DNA of 64,000 bases from Monocercomonoides exilis (taxonomy: Eukaryota; Preaxostyla; Oxymonadida; Polymastigidae): positions 434,001-498,000 of the forward strand of contig LSRY02000049.1 of the NCBI GenBank assembly GCA_001643675.2, read 5' to 3'. Below the pieces are notes generated by a model. That model ran no database searches, was not told the origin of the DNA, and was given only the letters and a program-made list of their open reading frames with translations. Positions 35,172 to 45,600 of the stretch are shown piece after piece (position 1 is the first letter of the stretch; every line of letters starts with the position of its first letter). The position numbers and the translations under genes were made by a program.

Positions 35172-37688
35172 ATGAATCTTGAAAATTACAAAGAACGTCA
35201 GAGATTATTATTTGAAGCTCTTCACTCTCCTGCAACTAAACTTTTGTTAACACAAAATGGATGTTATCATCATAAATTTTTATCGCATAATAATTTCACT
35301 GTATCAACTTCAAGTGCTTCTTCTCCAAAGTCGTTCTATTCTTCAACTGTTTATTCATCTTTGCCTTTTTTAAATAATACTCAAAATCAAAATCAAAAAA
35401 CAGTAAAAGAAAAAAATTCGTTACGCAACGATACTTATAATTTATCAGCATTTTATTTTTCTTCAGAAAGAAGCAGTACAAATTATTCAACTGTTTTTCC
35501 TAGTGAAATGTTTCATACCAAAGAAGCAACGCAGGAATCTTTGCAAAAAAGTAAAGAAATTTCACATAGATCCGAAGCAAATGATATATTTTCAGAAAGA
35601 TGCGACCAAATATTACAATTGAAGGATGAGGCTGATGATAAAAGTGAAAAAGTTTTTAAGAAATCGAATCAAGAAATCGTTTGTAACCATGAAATTGAAC
35701 AAAAGAAAGAAAAGTCTAAAAAAACAAGAGAAAAGTTATTGAAAATGGCGAATGAAATAAATGCTCCAGATATGGGCCCAAGCGAAAAAGTTGTTCTTTT
35801 CACAACATTAAACTTTTACAACGAGCTCTGCAAAGAATTTTCGAATAGGCAGTTTCACAAAAGCGATCCAAGCAACAGAAATCAGTGTGTTTCAAATTCT
35901 TCGAATGACAAAAACTATATAGTGGAAGATGATAACAGCAAACTGAGGGAGCAAACCGATGACGATATTGATCAACTTTTGGAAGATAATATCACAAAAT
36001 GGAAGCCTGACGCCTTTATGTTGGAGCATTATTTCCAAGATCAGGAGTACGAAGTTGATGGGAAAATGATTAGTAAAATAGCAGAACTTAGAAAGGAGGA
36101 CATGCTAAACGAGTGGAAGAATGAAGATTATAATTTTGCATCTTTTTGTGGACAGACTCATAAAAGAGAAAGGGCTGAATATGACGATGAAAGATCTTGT
36201 ATACTGCAAGATGCCGATGAGACAGAAATCGACATTTCAAATTGGAAAAGGCGAAAAGAGATAATACAAAAGCAGATTAAAGAAGCGAAGCACTACAAAA
36301 GTTTGTTTGGAAAATGGGTTAGAAAAGGATGGATCGTGGATGCAAAGGAAGCAGAGATGTGGGACGAAGCCGAAAAGAAACTAAAAATGAAGGAAATGAT
36401 GGAAAAAGATGGCGTTGCGGAAGAGAAAACGGGAAAGAAGACTTTGGAAGAAATGAAAACAAAGCTTGTAGAATGTGAAGAACGAACTGATTGCCAAGAA
36501 GAGATTGAAGCTTTAAGGTTACAAATACAAAGGAAAGAAGAAGGATTTTTAAAGAAAAGGAAAAAGGAAAATATGAGCGAATTTGACTACTACTGGAGTC
36601 AGACCGAGAAAGAGCGAGCCGAATTACTCAAAAAACGCATGAAACACTACATTCATCAAAAGGAAGCAGACGAAATCAAAATAAAAGGTTCGTTTGGAGA
36701 AGAGAATCATTTTTCTGAAGATATTCGTAGCAATTGTTTTGGCACAGGAACATCTCCTTTATCGCTTGATTTATCTAACTTGCAATTGGATCCATCATCT
36801 AATAATGATATACAGTTTATTCAAACAGAACCTGAAAAACAAGAAAACGTCGCACTTCAATTCACATCGTTGGTTCAAACTTCATCTCATATGCCTTCAA
36901 AATTGATGAATGATACATTTTCCATGAAAGGATTAGAAGCATCAGATTTGATTAATTTGAAGCATTCATCATTTTTTCATCAATCGCCATCATATCATCA
37001 CATTTTATCAACCACTAATTCTTGGAATTCTTTTCATTCTTTTGGTAAACCGTCTGAGCTATCTGCCCTTCAGCCAACATTTGGAGCATGTTCGCTCAGC
37101 AATTTAAAAGACAATTATCTTCAAATTAAATCAAATTTACGAGAAAGATGCTCAGTTTCTGTCAGTTCCCTAGCCAGCACTGATTCTTTAAGCTATTTGG
37201 ACAATTCATTCTTGTGTGAAATTAATGATAATCTTGAATTTAAGATGAGCTGCTCCCCAGTGATTTATGCTGAAACAGCAGAAGTTGGGGTTCCTTTGAG
37301 AAAGCAACATATTATTTTAGATACCGAGGAATGGAAGCTACGATTTAAAGACGAAGAATTGAACCCTCACCGATTAGGAAGGCTGAAGAAAAGCGGGCTC
37401 AATGTGACCCGAACTTTGGAGAAGATAGAATATCTTATGAGAGAACTTGTAGCCGCCTGCCATCTTATCTTTCCGTTTATTTGCAATCCATTATTTCAGA
37501 AGTGCAGTTCACCACATTCGCTAAATAATGACGAAAATTTGTTGCAATTAACAAATGTTCGATGCAACTACACGAATGTATTGCCGAATTGGAACAATAC
37601 GTTCAAAATAGCACAAGAAAGAGAAAGAAAACAGAAGCTTTTTAGAGAAAATTCAAATGTCTTGCATAAAGAAATATTCAAAAAGTGA
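35172..37688 (+). CDS. Hypothetical protein, paralogue of the gene at 53.6-55.5 kb
   Basis: Uninterrupted frame of 838 residues from the ATG at 35172 (MNLENYKERQRLLFEALHS). Not recognised. The central part is charged and helical: RRKEIIQKQIKEAKHYKS, then KWVRKGWIVDAKEAEMWDEA, EKKLKMKE, and a helix with ECEERTDCQEEIEALRLQIQ-like spacing. The same order recurs in the minus-strand gene near 54.8 kb (RRKELIKEQIKEAK, WIRKPWIKYDEEIQMWDEA, EKKVKEKE), and both end with a short basic helix (RLGRLKKSGLNVTRTLEKIE here; KYKRLRKAGIDTERIIKETE there). N- and C-terminal parts are Ser/Asn-rich. Both copies therefore come from a lineage-specific duplication. No catalytic motif is visible. An upstream untranslated or coding exon cannot be excluded. 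Confidence 0.7.
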   Translation: MNLENYKERQRLLFEALHSPATKLLLTQNGCYHHKFLSHNNFTVSTSSASSPKSFYSSTVYSSLPFLNNTQNQNQKTVKEKNSLRNDTYNLSAFYFSSERSSTNYSTVFPSEMFHTKEATQESLQKSKEISHRSEANDIFSERCDQILQLKDEADDKSEKVFKKSNQEIVCNHEIEQKKEKSKKTREKLLKMANEINAPDMGPSEKVVLFTTLNFYNELCKEFSNRQFHKSDPSNRNQCVSNSSNDKNYIVEDDNSKLREQTDDDIDQLLEDNITKWKPDAFMLEHYFQDQEYEVDGKMISKIAELRKEDMLNEWKNEDYNFASFCGQTHKRERAEYDDERSCILQDADETEIDISNWKRRKEIIQKQIKEAKHYKSLFGKWVRKGWIVDAKEAEMWDEAEKKLKMKEMMEKDGVAEEKTGKKTLEEMKTKLVECEERTDCQEEIEALRLQIQRKEEGFLKKRKKENMSEFDYYWSQTEKERAELLKKRMKHYIHQKEADEIKIKGSFGEENHFSEDIRSNCFGTGTSPLSLDLSNLQLDPSSNNDIQFIQTEPEKQENVALQFTSLVQTSSHMPSKLMNDTFSMKGLEASDLINLKHSSFFHQSPSYHHILSTTNSWNSFHSFGKPSELSALQPTFGACSLSNLKDNYLQIKSNLRERCSVSVSSLASTDSLSYLDNSFLCEINDNLEFKMSCSPVIYAETAEVGVPLRKQHIILDTEEWKLRFKDEELNPHRLGRLKKSGLNVTRTLEKIEYLMRELVAACHLIFPFICNPLFQKCSSPHSLNNDENLLQLTNVRCNYTNVLPNWNNTFKIAQERERKQKLFRENSNVLHKEIFKK

Positions 37689-38300
37689 ATTGGGGTGCAT
37701 TATCAAAGATGATCGAAAGAAAAGAAATTTTAGGATTTAGAGCATTGCAAATATTATCAATTTTAAGTCTTATGAGATATCAGGTTCGTGTATTTAGAAG
37801 AATTTAAGATAGAATTTTCTGCCCATATGAACATATCAAGATTTATTTTTTATTTTGATTTAAATAAATATCAGATGTACCATCTACAGTTTTGAAACAA
37901 TAAATGGTTCAGAAGAACAAAAAGCTTGTTGATAAAAGCCCAAAGCAAAGAAAAATGGAAGCACACAAAAAAACATAAAGCGTCCATAAAAACTGAAGAA
38001 AAAGCAATGCAAAAACGCAAAAGCTTAAACTGAACAAAAAAACAAAACAAAACAATTCAAATGGAGAAAGTCTGATGCAAATGTACTGAAAGCACACGAA
38101 CATCGAAACAGAACACGCAAAATGATATTCAGAAGAAAACACAACATAACATAATAATACACTTAAATCAAATAAAGATTCGAAATCTAATGAATAAACC
38201 CCCTCAACCACAAAAGCAAACGCAAATATAAACACAATAACAAAACGTAAACTCTAATACAAATCCAAACATAATTTCAATTATAATAATGATTTCAATT
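37689..38300. other. Intergenic, AT-rich
   Basis: No supported gene. A 108-residue minus-strand frame at 37909-38235 is rich in Phe, Leu and Ser only because the plus strand is A/C-rich. Confidence 0.4.
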
Positions 38301-38555
38301 TTAATGAATAACAATGCGAAAAGGAGCGAACATATAAGTATGCTTCACGGCACGGTGCTCTTTGAAGCCCGAGCCAAATCTACAGCTCCAGAGTGATGCT
38401 GAAATGACTGCTATGCTTCCAACTCTCACATCCTTTTTCTGGTTTGACTTTACAGATTTCACAGCAATGAGTTGATTTGCGCCCAACATGCTTCACAAAA
38501 TCATCCAACAGTCGGCATTTGTTCTTATTAGCCAAGGCACCAGCACAGCGGAGTC
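38301..38555 (-). other. Possible extra minus-strand coding piece downstream of the cyclin-like gene
   Basis: Higher GC than the flanks and readable on the minus strand in two frames. One frame gives a Cys-rich piece (CRLLDDFVKHVGRKSTHCC, then EICKVKPEKGCESWKHSSH) ending at 38380; the other gives RVGSIAVISASLWSCRFGSG. No splice junction that ties either to the upstream gene was found. It could be a 3' untranslated region of a GC-rich gene or a small separate exon. Confidence 0.25.
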
Positions 38556-39359
38556 TTAAGCACAGTCCCACCCGAACACTCTGTGGCACTCCTCCCAGAA
38601 CTCCTCTGTCTCCACAACACACCGATGCCCAACACACCCCAGGAAGATCCGCTCTGACGCATTCAGCACGCTGCACTCCAGCCCCAGGCTCCGACTGAAT
38701 GCCCCGTTCGACAGCGGTCGATCTCTGTTCATCTTCTCAGCCACCACCACACAGCACAGAAGGAGTGTCCCAACTGTGCTTATCGCCACAGACCCTGTCC
38801 GCTGCTCCGCCTTCTCCACCACATCCCACTCCACCACCCGCTCCAGAAGCACCAGCCCCTGCGCCAGCTCCCCTGCCGTCAGCCCCGACATCCCCCGCAC
38901 AAACCGCAGGAACTGCTCCACGCGCTTCAGCTCTTCCTCTCCTGCCGCACTCAGCGTCCCGTCCTTCTCCACATACTCCCCAACACTCCTCCCCAGTGTC
39001 TCCATCATCGCCTTGCTCGTTCTCCTGATCTCCTCTTCCCCTGCAGCGCGCTCGGCTGTGGCCGTCCACTTCGCTTGCAAACCCTCTTTTCGCTCTTTAT
39101 CTGCAAAAAGCTCCTTTCTGCAAAAAATGGAGAAGAAAGCACCAGCCACAATAATCCACGTAAACGCAGCAAGTGATTGCGCAAACAAGCATTTTTAAGA
39201 TGAAAAACAATCAAAACACAAAAGCCATTTCAAATTGAAAAATGGTCACATAAAAGCAAAACATCCACACCTTCCCAATGCACACCGCTCCTCTGCATTG
39301 GATGAAAAAGAACATATTTCGCAATCTTTTTCAACATACGTTTCCACTTGTCCGAACAT
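38556..39359 (-). CDS. Cyclin-like protein, copy A (GC-rich exon)
   Basis: Two exons, 39271-39359 and 38556-39117 (donor GTGTGG, 153-nt intron), 216 residues. The C-terminal half looks like a cyclin box: helices LTAGELAQGLVLLERVVEWD, then STVGTLLLCCVVVAEKMNRD, SNGAFSRSLGLECSVLNASE and EEFWEECHRVF, the order of PHO80-type cyclins (kinase partner binding, N-x-H-R-like position occupied by NGAFS). The N-terminus holds a CEIC pair. Its paralogue at 61581-62442 shares the same helices in order (LLVAVILSLKFNRD, NKWWSQTLGIE, LSESVFLQRIEHK). Exon 2 is strongly GC-rich, exon 1 and the paralogue AT-rich. Which kinase it binds is unknown. Start chosen by the in-phase junction and the first ATG of exon 1. 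Confidence 0.58.
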
Positions 39360-39488
39360 TTCAAGTCTTTTTCTGAGTTAACCTGAGAATAAATATGTAA
39401 AGGGAAATGATCATATTCGTCCCATTTCCATTTGATGATCACATATTTAGCAATAATTCTTTCCACATTTGTTGGTTGTCTTGATTAA

Positions 39489-40945
39489 TCACAACTTTAA
39501 GTAACATTCAGAAACTCGTTTTTTTTTTTCGGATTTTTTGCGATAGAATGATTTTATATTATATTAATAAACATGCTAGGGGTGAATTTTTTATTCTTGC
39601 TATACGGGTAATTCTTTTTGAAAAGTTGCAAACGTTTTATTTTCAAATAAATCAAAAATTTCATATTTTGCTCAAATTTTTGTAAACATACACCATTCTT
39701 CAATAATATGGAATCTATTTCTGGATAATGCTATTTCAAACATTCTTAAAAAAGATTCGTAAGTGGAAACAGAAATTTGAGCAAAATATGAAATTTTTGA
39801 TTTATTTGAAAATAAAACGTTTGCAACTTTTCAAAAAGAATTACCCATATAGCAAGAATAAAAAATTCACCCCTAGCATGTTTATTAATAATAGGGTCAG
39901 ATTTTTATTAGTACCCCGTTTTTTATTAGATCCTAAATTTTTTTTTCTTATATTGCTTCATACAGAAGCTTGTATTCAATGAGAATAATTTTAAAACAAA
40001 TAATATATTATTATAAGGTTGTATGCTTAATATTTTTGAAAATTTATTCTTTAAAAAAAAGATCTGAGTTTTTTAAGTTTTATTTTTTGATCAATGTTTT
40101 GCTCGTGTTTCCACGAGTTTTTGAAACTGAGTGTTTTCCTTGTTGGCATTGTGTTTAAACTTTCCTTTTTAACATTTTTGGTTATTTTATAACTTGAGAA
40201 ACTCTTTTTTTTCAATAGTTTTCACACATCACCTTTTTTTCGTAAAACTTAAAATTTTAACGAATAAGTTGTAATTTATTAAAATTATCATGCGTGTTAA
40301 ATAAATAAATTAGTGTTTCAAATAATAAAAGTGATGAAAATTCTCATTAAGAAGTATTAATATCAGAATTGGAAAAAGTTAATATTTTGTTTTTCTCATT
40401 TTTCTTTTAATACACATGAAATACACAAAGAAAGCTTAAGTATATGATAATACATAAAATAATACATCATTGAAAAAAAAGCAATCTTGTTAATAATAAT
40501 TTCCTTTGTTGATATTTTCGTTTTACAAAAAAAAGGTGAGGTGTGAAAACTATTGAAAAAAAAGAGTTTCTCAAGTTATAAAATAACCAAAAATGTTAAA
40601 AAGGAAAGTTTAAACACAATGCCAACAAGGAAAACACTCAGTTTCAAAAACTCGTGGAAACACGAGCAAAACATTGATCAAAAAATAAAACTTAAAAAAC
40701 TCAGATCTTTTTTTTAAAGAATAAATTTTCAAAAATATTAAGCATACAACCTTATAATAATATATTATTTGTTTTAAAATTATTCTCATTGAATACAAGC
40801 TTCTGTATGAAGCAATATAAGAAAAAAAAATTTAGGATCAAATAAAAAACGGGGTACTAATAAAAATCTGACCCTATATAAAATCATTCTATCGCAAAAA
40901 ATCCGAAAAAAAAAACGAGTTTCTGAATGTTCCTTAAAGTTGTGA
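39489..40945. mobile_element. Large palindromic (foldback-like) element, arms ~425 bp
   Basis: Left arm 39489-39558 plus 39892-40250 and right arm 40521-40945 are inverted copies with very few differences; both start with TCACAACTTTAAG and contain the string GCGATAGAATGATTTTATA. The loop (about 270 nt) is unrelated AT-rich sequence. The left arm is interrupted by a second element (39559-39891), while the right arm keeps the uninterrupted sequence GATTTTATATAGGGTCAG. No transposase is encoded. The flanking bases do not show a clear target duplication. The frames at 39970-40158 (+) and 40610-40798 (-) are the same sequence in the two arms and are not genes. Confidence 0.85.
39559..39891. mobile_element. 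MITE-like element nested in the left arm, 117-bp terminal inverted repeats
   Basis: Terminal inverted repeats of about 117 bp (39563-39679 and 39773-39889) flank a 93-nt centre. The arms begin ATTAATAAACATGCTAGGGG and include TTGCAAACGTTTTATTTTC. They differ at very few sites. The empty site is preserved in the opposite arm of the host palindrome, which fixes the insertion boundaries to within a few TA bases and shows that it inserted after the palindrome formed. No coding capacity. A TA target would fit a Tc1/mariner-type source, but that is inference. Confidence 0.85.
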
Positions 40946-40957
40946 CTCACCTGAATT

Positions 40958-41687
40958 ACACCAAAAATTATTGAACTTCGAAAAAGTTTAATTCAAGATC
41001 GAAAATAATTTATTCAACATCGAAAATTCTTTATCATCAAAAAATATGAAAAAATTTAAAAATTCATACTCACGTCAGTTTCTTTTCTTTCAGTTATTGA
41101 TCTGAGAAATTCGACAATTTCAATCAGAAAAAATTATTTTTTGATGTTTTTTTTTCTGGTGTTTGATTGTGTGAAATAGTGGAAATAGAATAAAACTGAG
41201 TTTCTATTAAACTCTTCACATGGGTTCAGGAGATTTAAAGGAATCAATGAAAAAATTATATGTGATAGGATTGTTCATGATCTTTTTTTGTGCACAAAAA
41301 AACAGAAATTTATCTCATTTATTGATTACGAAATGTTTTGAATTTCATTCATTGCATTGAAAACTGATAGAATAAGACATTTTCAATCTTCAAAATAAGA
41401 AAAGAATCGATTGATGTCAATCTATATGGAAGAAAACAGTTGTTTTAAACGAAAGAAAAACATATTCAATAAATGAACATTTGCAATTATCAACATTTGT
41501 ATCAAAAAATTTCCATGGTTTTCACTTGAATTGAAATTCTGAACCAATTTTCTTCTTTTTCGATTTTAAATAAAATATTTTCGATTTCAAATTGAACTTT
41601 ATCGATTTCGAATTAAAGTTTTCCGATTTCGAATTATTTATTTCGATCTTGAATTAAAGTTTTTCGATCTTGAATAATTTTTGGTGT
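40958..41687. mobile_element. Inverted-repeat element with ACACC...GGTGT ends and internal TTCGAT repeats
   Basis: About 730 bp. The ends ACACCAAAAATTATT (left) and its complement at the right form imperfect terminal inverted repeats of roughly 60 bp, made of a repeated unit close to TTCGATCTTGAATTAAAG (several units at 41570-41680, and the complement at 40970-41040). It is flanked on both sides by ATT. It starts 13 bp after the end of the large palindrome. No coding region. Confidence 0.65.
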
Positions 41688-42020
41688 ATTATTGGAAATA
41701 AAAGTGAAAATGATTTTTGGTTACATAGTTTTTGTTTTAAGCAGTTTTTTTTTTTGATGCAGTGATGAGACAAGAGAAATGAAAATTGTGATTTAAGATC
41801 TATTTGACGAGAGAGAGCAACAATGAAAACGTGCTCGATAATCGTTGTTTGTGTTTTGATTCTCGAATAAAGAGAATTTTTTTTCAAAAACGATGAAAGC
41901 TGAGTCGATAATTTGGTTATCATGAAAACTCAAAACGGTTCTTTAATGTTTTTTGATTTAATCTGTTTGTTTTTGAGCGATTATTTTTTCTTGGAATTTT
42001 TGTGTCTCATTTTTTAGCAA
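41688..42020. repeat. Dispersed repeat, copy 1
   Basis: About 330 bp that is repeated in inverted orientation at 63009-63339. Shared strings include AACGATGAAAGCTGAGTCGA-type sequence, ATTTGACGAGAGAGAGCAAC, and GCGATTATTTTTTCTTGGAA. Similarity is high but with many small differences. No coding content; nature unknown. Confidence 0.75.
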
Positions 42021-42637
42021 ATTCTTTTATCTAACTTTTATGTTGAAATATCATATGGAGATAAAAGAAAACATGAATCATTTGACAAAATTGAATGACG
42101 CTTCAAATTCCTTGGTGCTTAAAAAATTGATTGAAATGATAATTTTTTTTCCAAAGAAAAAAACAAACATGAAACAGAAAAATTACTGTTTTTTTTTCCC
42201 TTTTTTCCGTTCGTATTTTCTCTTTCTTTTCTTTTTTTTTTGAAAAAATCTCTCATTAAAAGTGAAAATTTTCGCTTCAGATTAAAAAAGTGCATCATGT
42301 TTTAACCTGATTTTCAACGAACAATAAATTATTTAATAATCATGCCTAATACATATTCAATTGATATTTATCGAATTATTCATAAAAATTTGCAAAGACA
42401 ATTATTTATTTTCCTATTCAAAGTGTAAATGATGATAAAGATATTTATCTTGTTTGTACCATTCCAAAATTTTCGGTCTTTGTCACCTACGCCACAACAT
42501 TTTTCTTTCTCTTCTCAGAAATACTTATAAACAAAAGCATATTTTCGAAGATCCAAATGACCATAGTTGATTAGCTGGATCCAAATATTTTTAAGTATTT
42601 ATTTGTCAGCTGGTAAACCTTTTTTTACAAATTAAAG
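42021..42637. other. Intergenic upstream of the GSK-3 gene
   Basis: AT-rich. A 67-residue frame at 42040-42243 is Lys/Phe-rich and has no family resemblance. Probably contains the promoter of the GSK-3-like gene. Confidence 0.35.
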
Positions 42638-45600
42638 ATGGATCGTCTACTGCAACAAGGAAAGACGTTACCACCATTAAAATCAAAGCTTCCCCCATCT
42701 ATCTCTTCTCTTGCTATTGAAATACCTGATTCATTCTTTGCTGATTCACAAGTTGAAGCATTTCATGAATCACAGAAAACTCTATCAGATTTAGTTCGTA
42801 CTCTTGCAAATTTGGATAAAAGTTTGCTTGCTTGAAATTTTGTCTCGGAAATAGAAATTAATGCAATAATAATAACGTTTGAATGGGCTTTAGATGAGTT
42901 ATCCGCAGAGCCAACTTTCAAAAGTTCAAAACTAAAATTCATTCAAGACAAAAGCATTGGAAGCGGAAGCTTTGGGGTTGTTAGAAAGGCTATAATTAAG
43001 GATTCAAATGAAATCGTTGCAGTGAAAAGAGTTCTTCAGGATAAACATTATATGGTTATTTGAAACAATTTGCACACGAATGTTCAAATATATTTATTTA
43101 TTAATTTATATTTTTCCAAACGAAATATAGAACAGAGAACTGCGAATATTAAAGCTTCTTCACCATCCGAATTGCTGTGAAATGAAAGAATATTACTATG
43201 AAGATGATCAAGTTGAGCATTTTTCATTCGCTTATACAGTTTTTTTATCAATTTTTTTCTTTTTCTTAAATATCTTCAGAACGACAAAGTTTATCTCAAT
43301 ATTGTAATGGAGTATATCCCACAAACGGTATATAATGTCAGCCAGTTTTTTGTCAAACAAAGAAAAGCGCTTCCGACATTTTTTGTAAAGGTTTGCAAGC
43401 ATTAATAATATTGGAATTCTTGATAATTTGAAATTAATAATTATTTTGGCAATCAATGCTCCAGCTTTATTCTTATCAAATATTGAGAGCTACAGCATAT
43501 TTTCATGCGCTTGGAATTTGCCATCGTGACATCAAACCTCGTTTGCATTGATTTTCTTTCTTTATTCTTATTCTTATTCTTTTGGATTTTTATTGATGCT
43601 TTATTATTATGAATACAACACGATATGAAATGAATTTTCGATTGGCAAATTTGTTGAATTATCTTATAGATAACATTTTGGTTGATCCAGCTACTGGGAA
43701 AGTCAAGATTTGCGATTTTGGAAGGTTTGTTGGATGTTTCTTTGTTTTCAGAATTATTTTGAGATTTTTTTTTGAATGCAATTAATGGTTTTTTTGTCAA
43801 AACATTGCTTGTTATTGAATAATCACACAAATTCAAAAAATAAAAATGCAATATTTATAAACAAAAGTGCAAAAGTTCTTAAACCAAATGAAACTTCCAT
43901 TTCGTATATTTGCAGCAGATATTACAGAGCACCAGAGCTTGTAATGGGCGCAACACATTACACTGTTTCTGTAGGTATTGTCTTTCTTATTTAAGAGCAA
44001 AATTGTGCATACAAATAAATAACATTTGAATTTCTTTAAAATTTATTGTGTTTTCATGTGTGTGTGTGTGTGTGTGTGTGCGTGTTTGGTTGGTTTCTTT
44101 GTTTTCAACGCAAATCTTTGTATTTTAATTTTTTGGTTTAATCTAAATCTACATTTTTTATTTTATTTTATTTTATTTTATTTCTTTTGCCTTATTTTAT
44201 TTTAATTATTTTCTTATTTCCCCTGTACAGATTTATGGTCCCTCGGCTGCGTGATAGCTGAGATGATGTTGGGGTTTCCGATCTTCCCAGGCAACAGCAA
44301 CATCGACCAGCTGGTGGAGATTGTGAAGGTGCTGGGCACGCCCACTGCGCAGAACCTGCAGAACATGAAAGTCTCCTCGACATTCGAGTATTCTCTTCCA
44401 GACATCAAGCCAAAGTCGTTTTCAAAGGTTTGAATTGCGTTTCTTTGTTTCTTTTTGAATTTATTTATTCACTTTGATATATTCTTTTTGATATTCGCAC
44501 CTTCCGTCAAACATATCATCAAAACAATCTCTACAACAACACCTTCATCTTCTTTTATCAATCAAACACCACATCTTCTCTCTACACCTCCCCCTCCCTC
44601 CTTCTCCTCCTTCTTCTTCTCCCTTCAGCTTTTCCACCCAGCCACCGACCGCCTCGCCATCGACCTGGTCTCCCAGCTCCTCTGCTACAATCCCGAAGAC
44701 CGGCTGTCAGCACGAGAGGCGTTGCTCCACCCTTTCTTTGCCGACCTCCGCGACGAGAAACACGACGCTATGCCTGATGGCACCCCTATGCCCCCTCTTT
44801 TCAGCTTCACCCAGCTCGAATATGCGGTCGACTTCGACACCTACTGGAAGATCAAGCAGCTCCACTGCCCTGGCGCACCGATGCCCTTCGGCATTACCCC
44901 CAGAGCTGCTTCTAGTTTCTCTTCTTCTTCTTATTCTTATTCTCCTTCTTCCTCCTCCTCCTCCTCTTCTTCACAATCTCTTTTTCAAGTTGGCCCTTCT
45001 CCCCGTTCAGCCACCCATCGTCGCTCCTGCTCTGTCTCCACTCCGAACTCTCTCTCTCTCAATCCTCCTGTCAACCCGCTGTCTGCCACTGAGCCTGGCG
45101 ATCCCTTTGCCCCGCCAGGAAGCTCGAAGTTTCTTCCGCGTCGGCTGTCGATGGAGAACAAGATGACTCCACACACCCCTTTCCGCCCAGTCACCCCGAA
45201 TGTGCTGCCGACATCTGCTGCTGCTCCTCCGACTCTTCCTCTCTCGTCGACGTTTGTTGTGTCCCACTCAAAGCACACGCCAGGGGACGATGAGGCAAGC
45301 GCAGCCCTGTTTCCTGTGACCAGCTCGCTCTCTCAGTCAACCTGTGCAGATGTCAACAAAGAAGGCACAGCTACCTCTGCTTCTGCTTCAACATCTGCTT
45401 CAACATCTGCTTCTATGCGTGCTTCTGCTGCCTTTTCTGCCTCGTCCATGTCTGCCACAAATCCTGAGAGCTGTCTGGCTGACCCGTTCTCCTCTCCCTT
45501 CGAGTGCAGCCGTATTTCTGTGGGGAATTCGCGAAGAGAATCGACAGGGCGTATTTTGAATACAACACACGCTTATGCTTCTTCTGCTTCTTCTGCTTCG

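Noticed and set aside
37909-38235. 108-residue minus-strand ORF rich in Phe and Leu
   Set aside because: Explained by A/C-rich composition of the other strand; no start context, splice site or family signal.
39970-40798. Two identical 62-residue ORFs in opposite orientation (39970-40158 and 40610-40798)
   Set aside because: They are the same stretch of the two arms of a palindrome. Composition is that of AT-rich non-coding DNA and there is no family resemblance.
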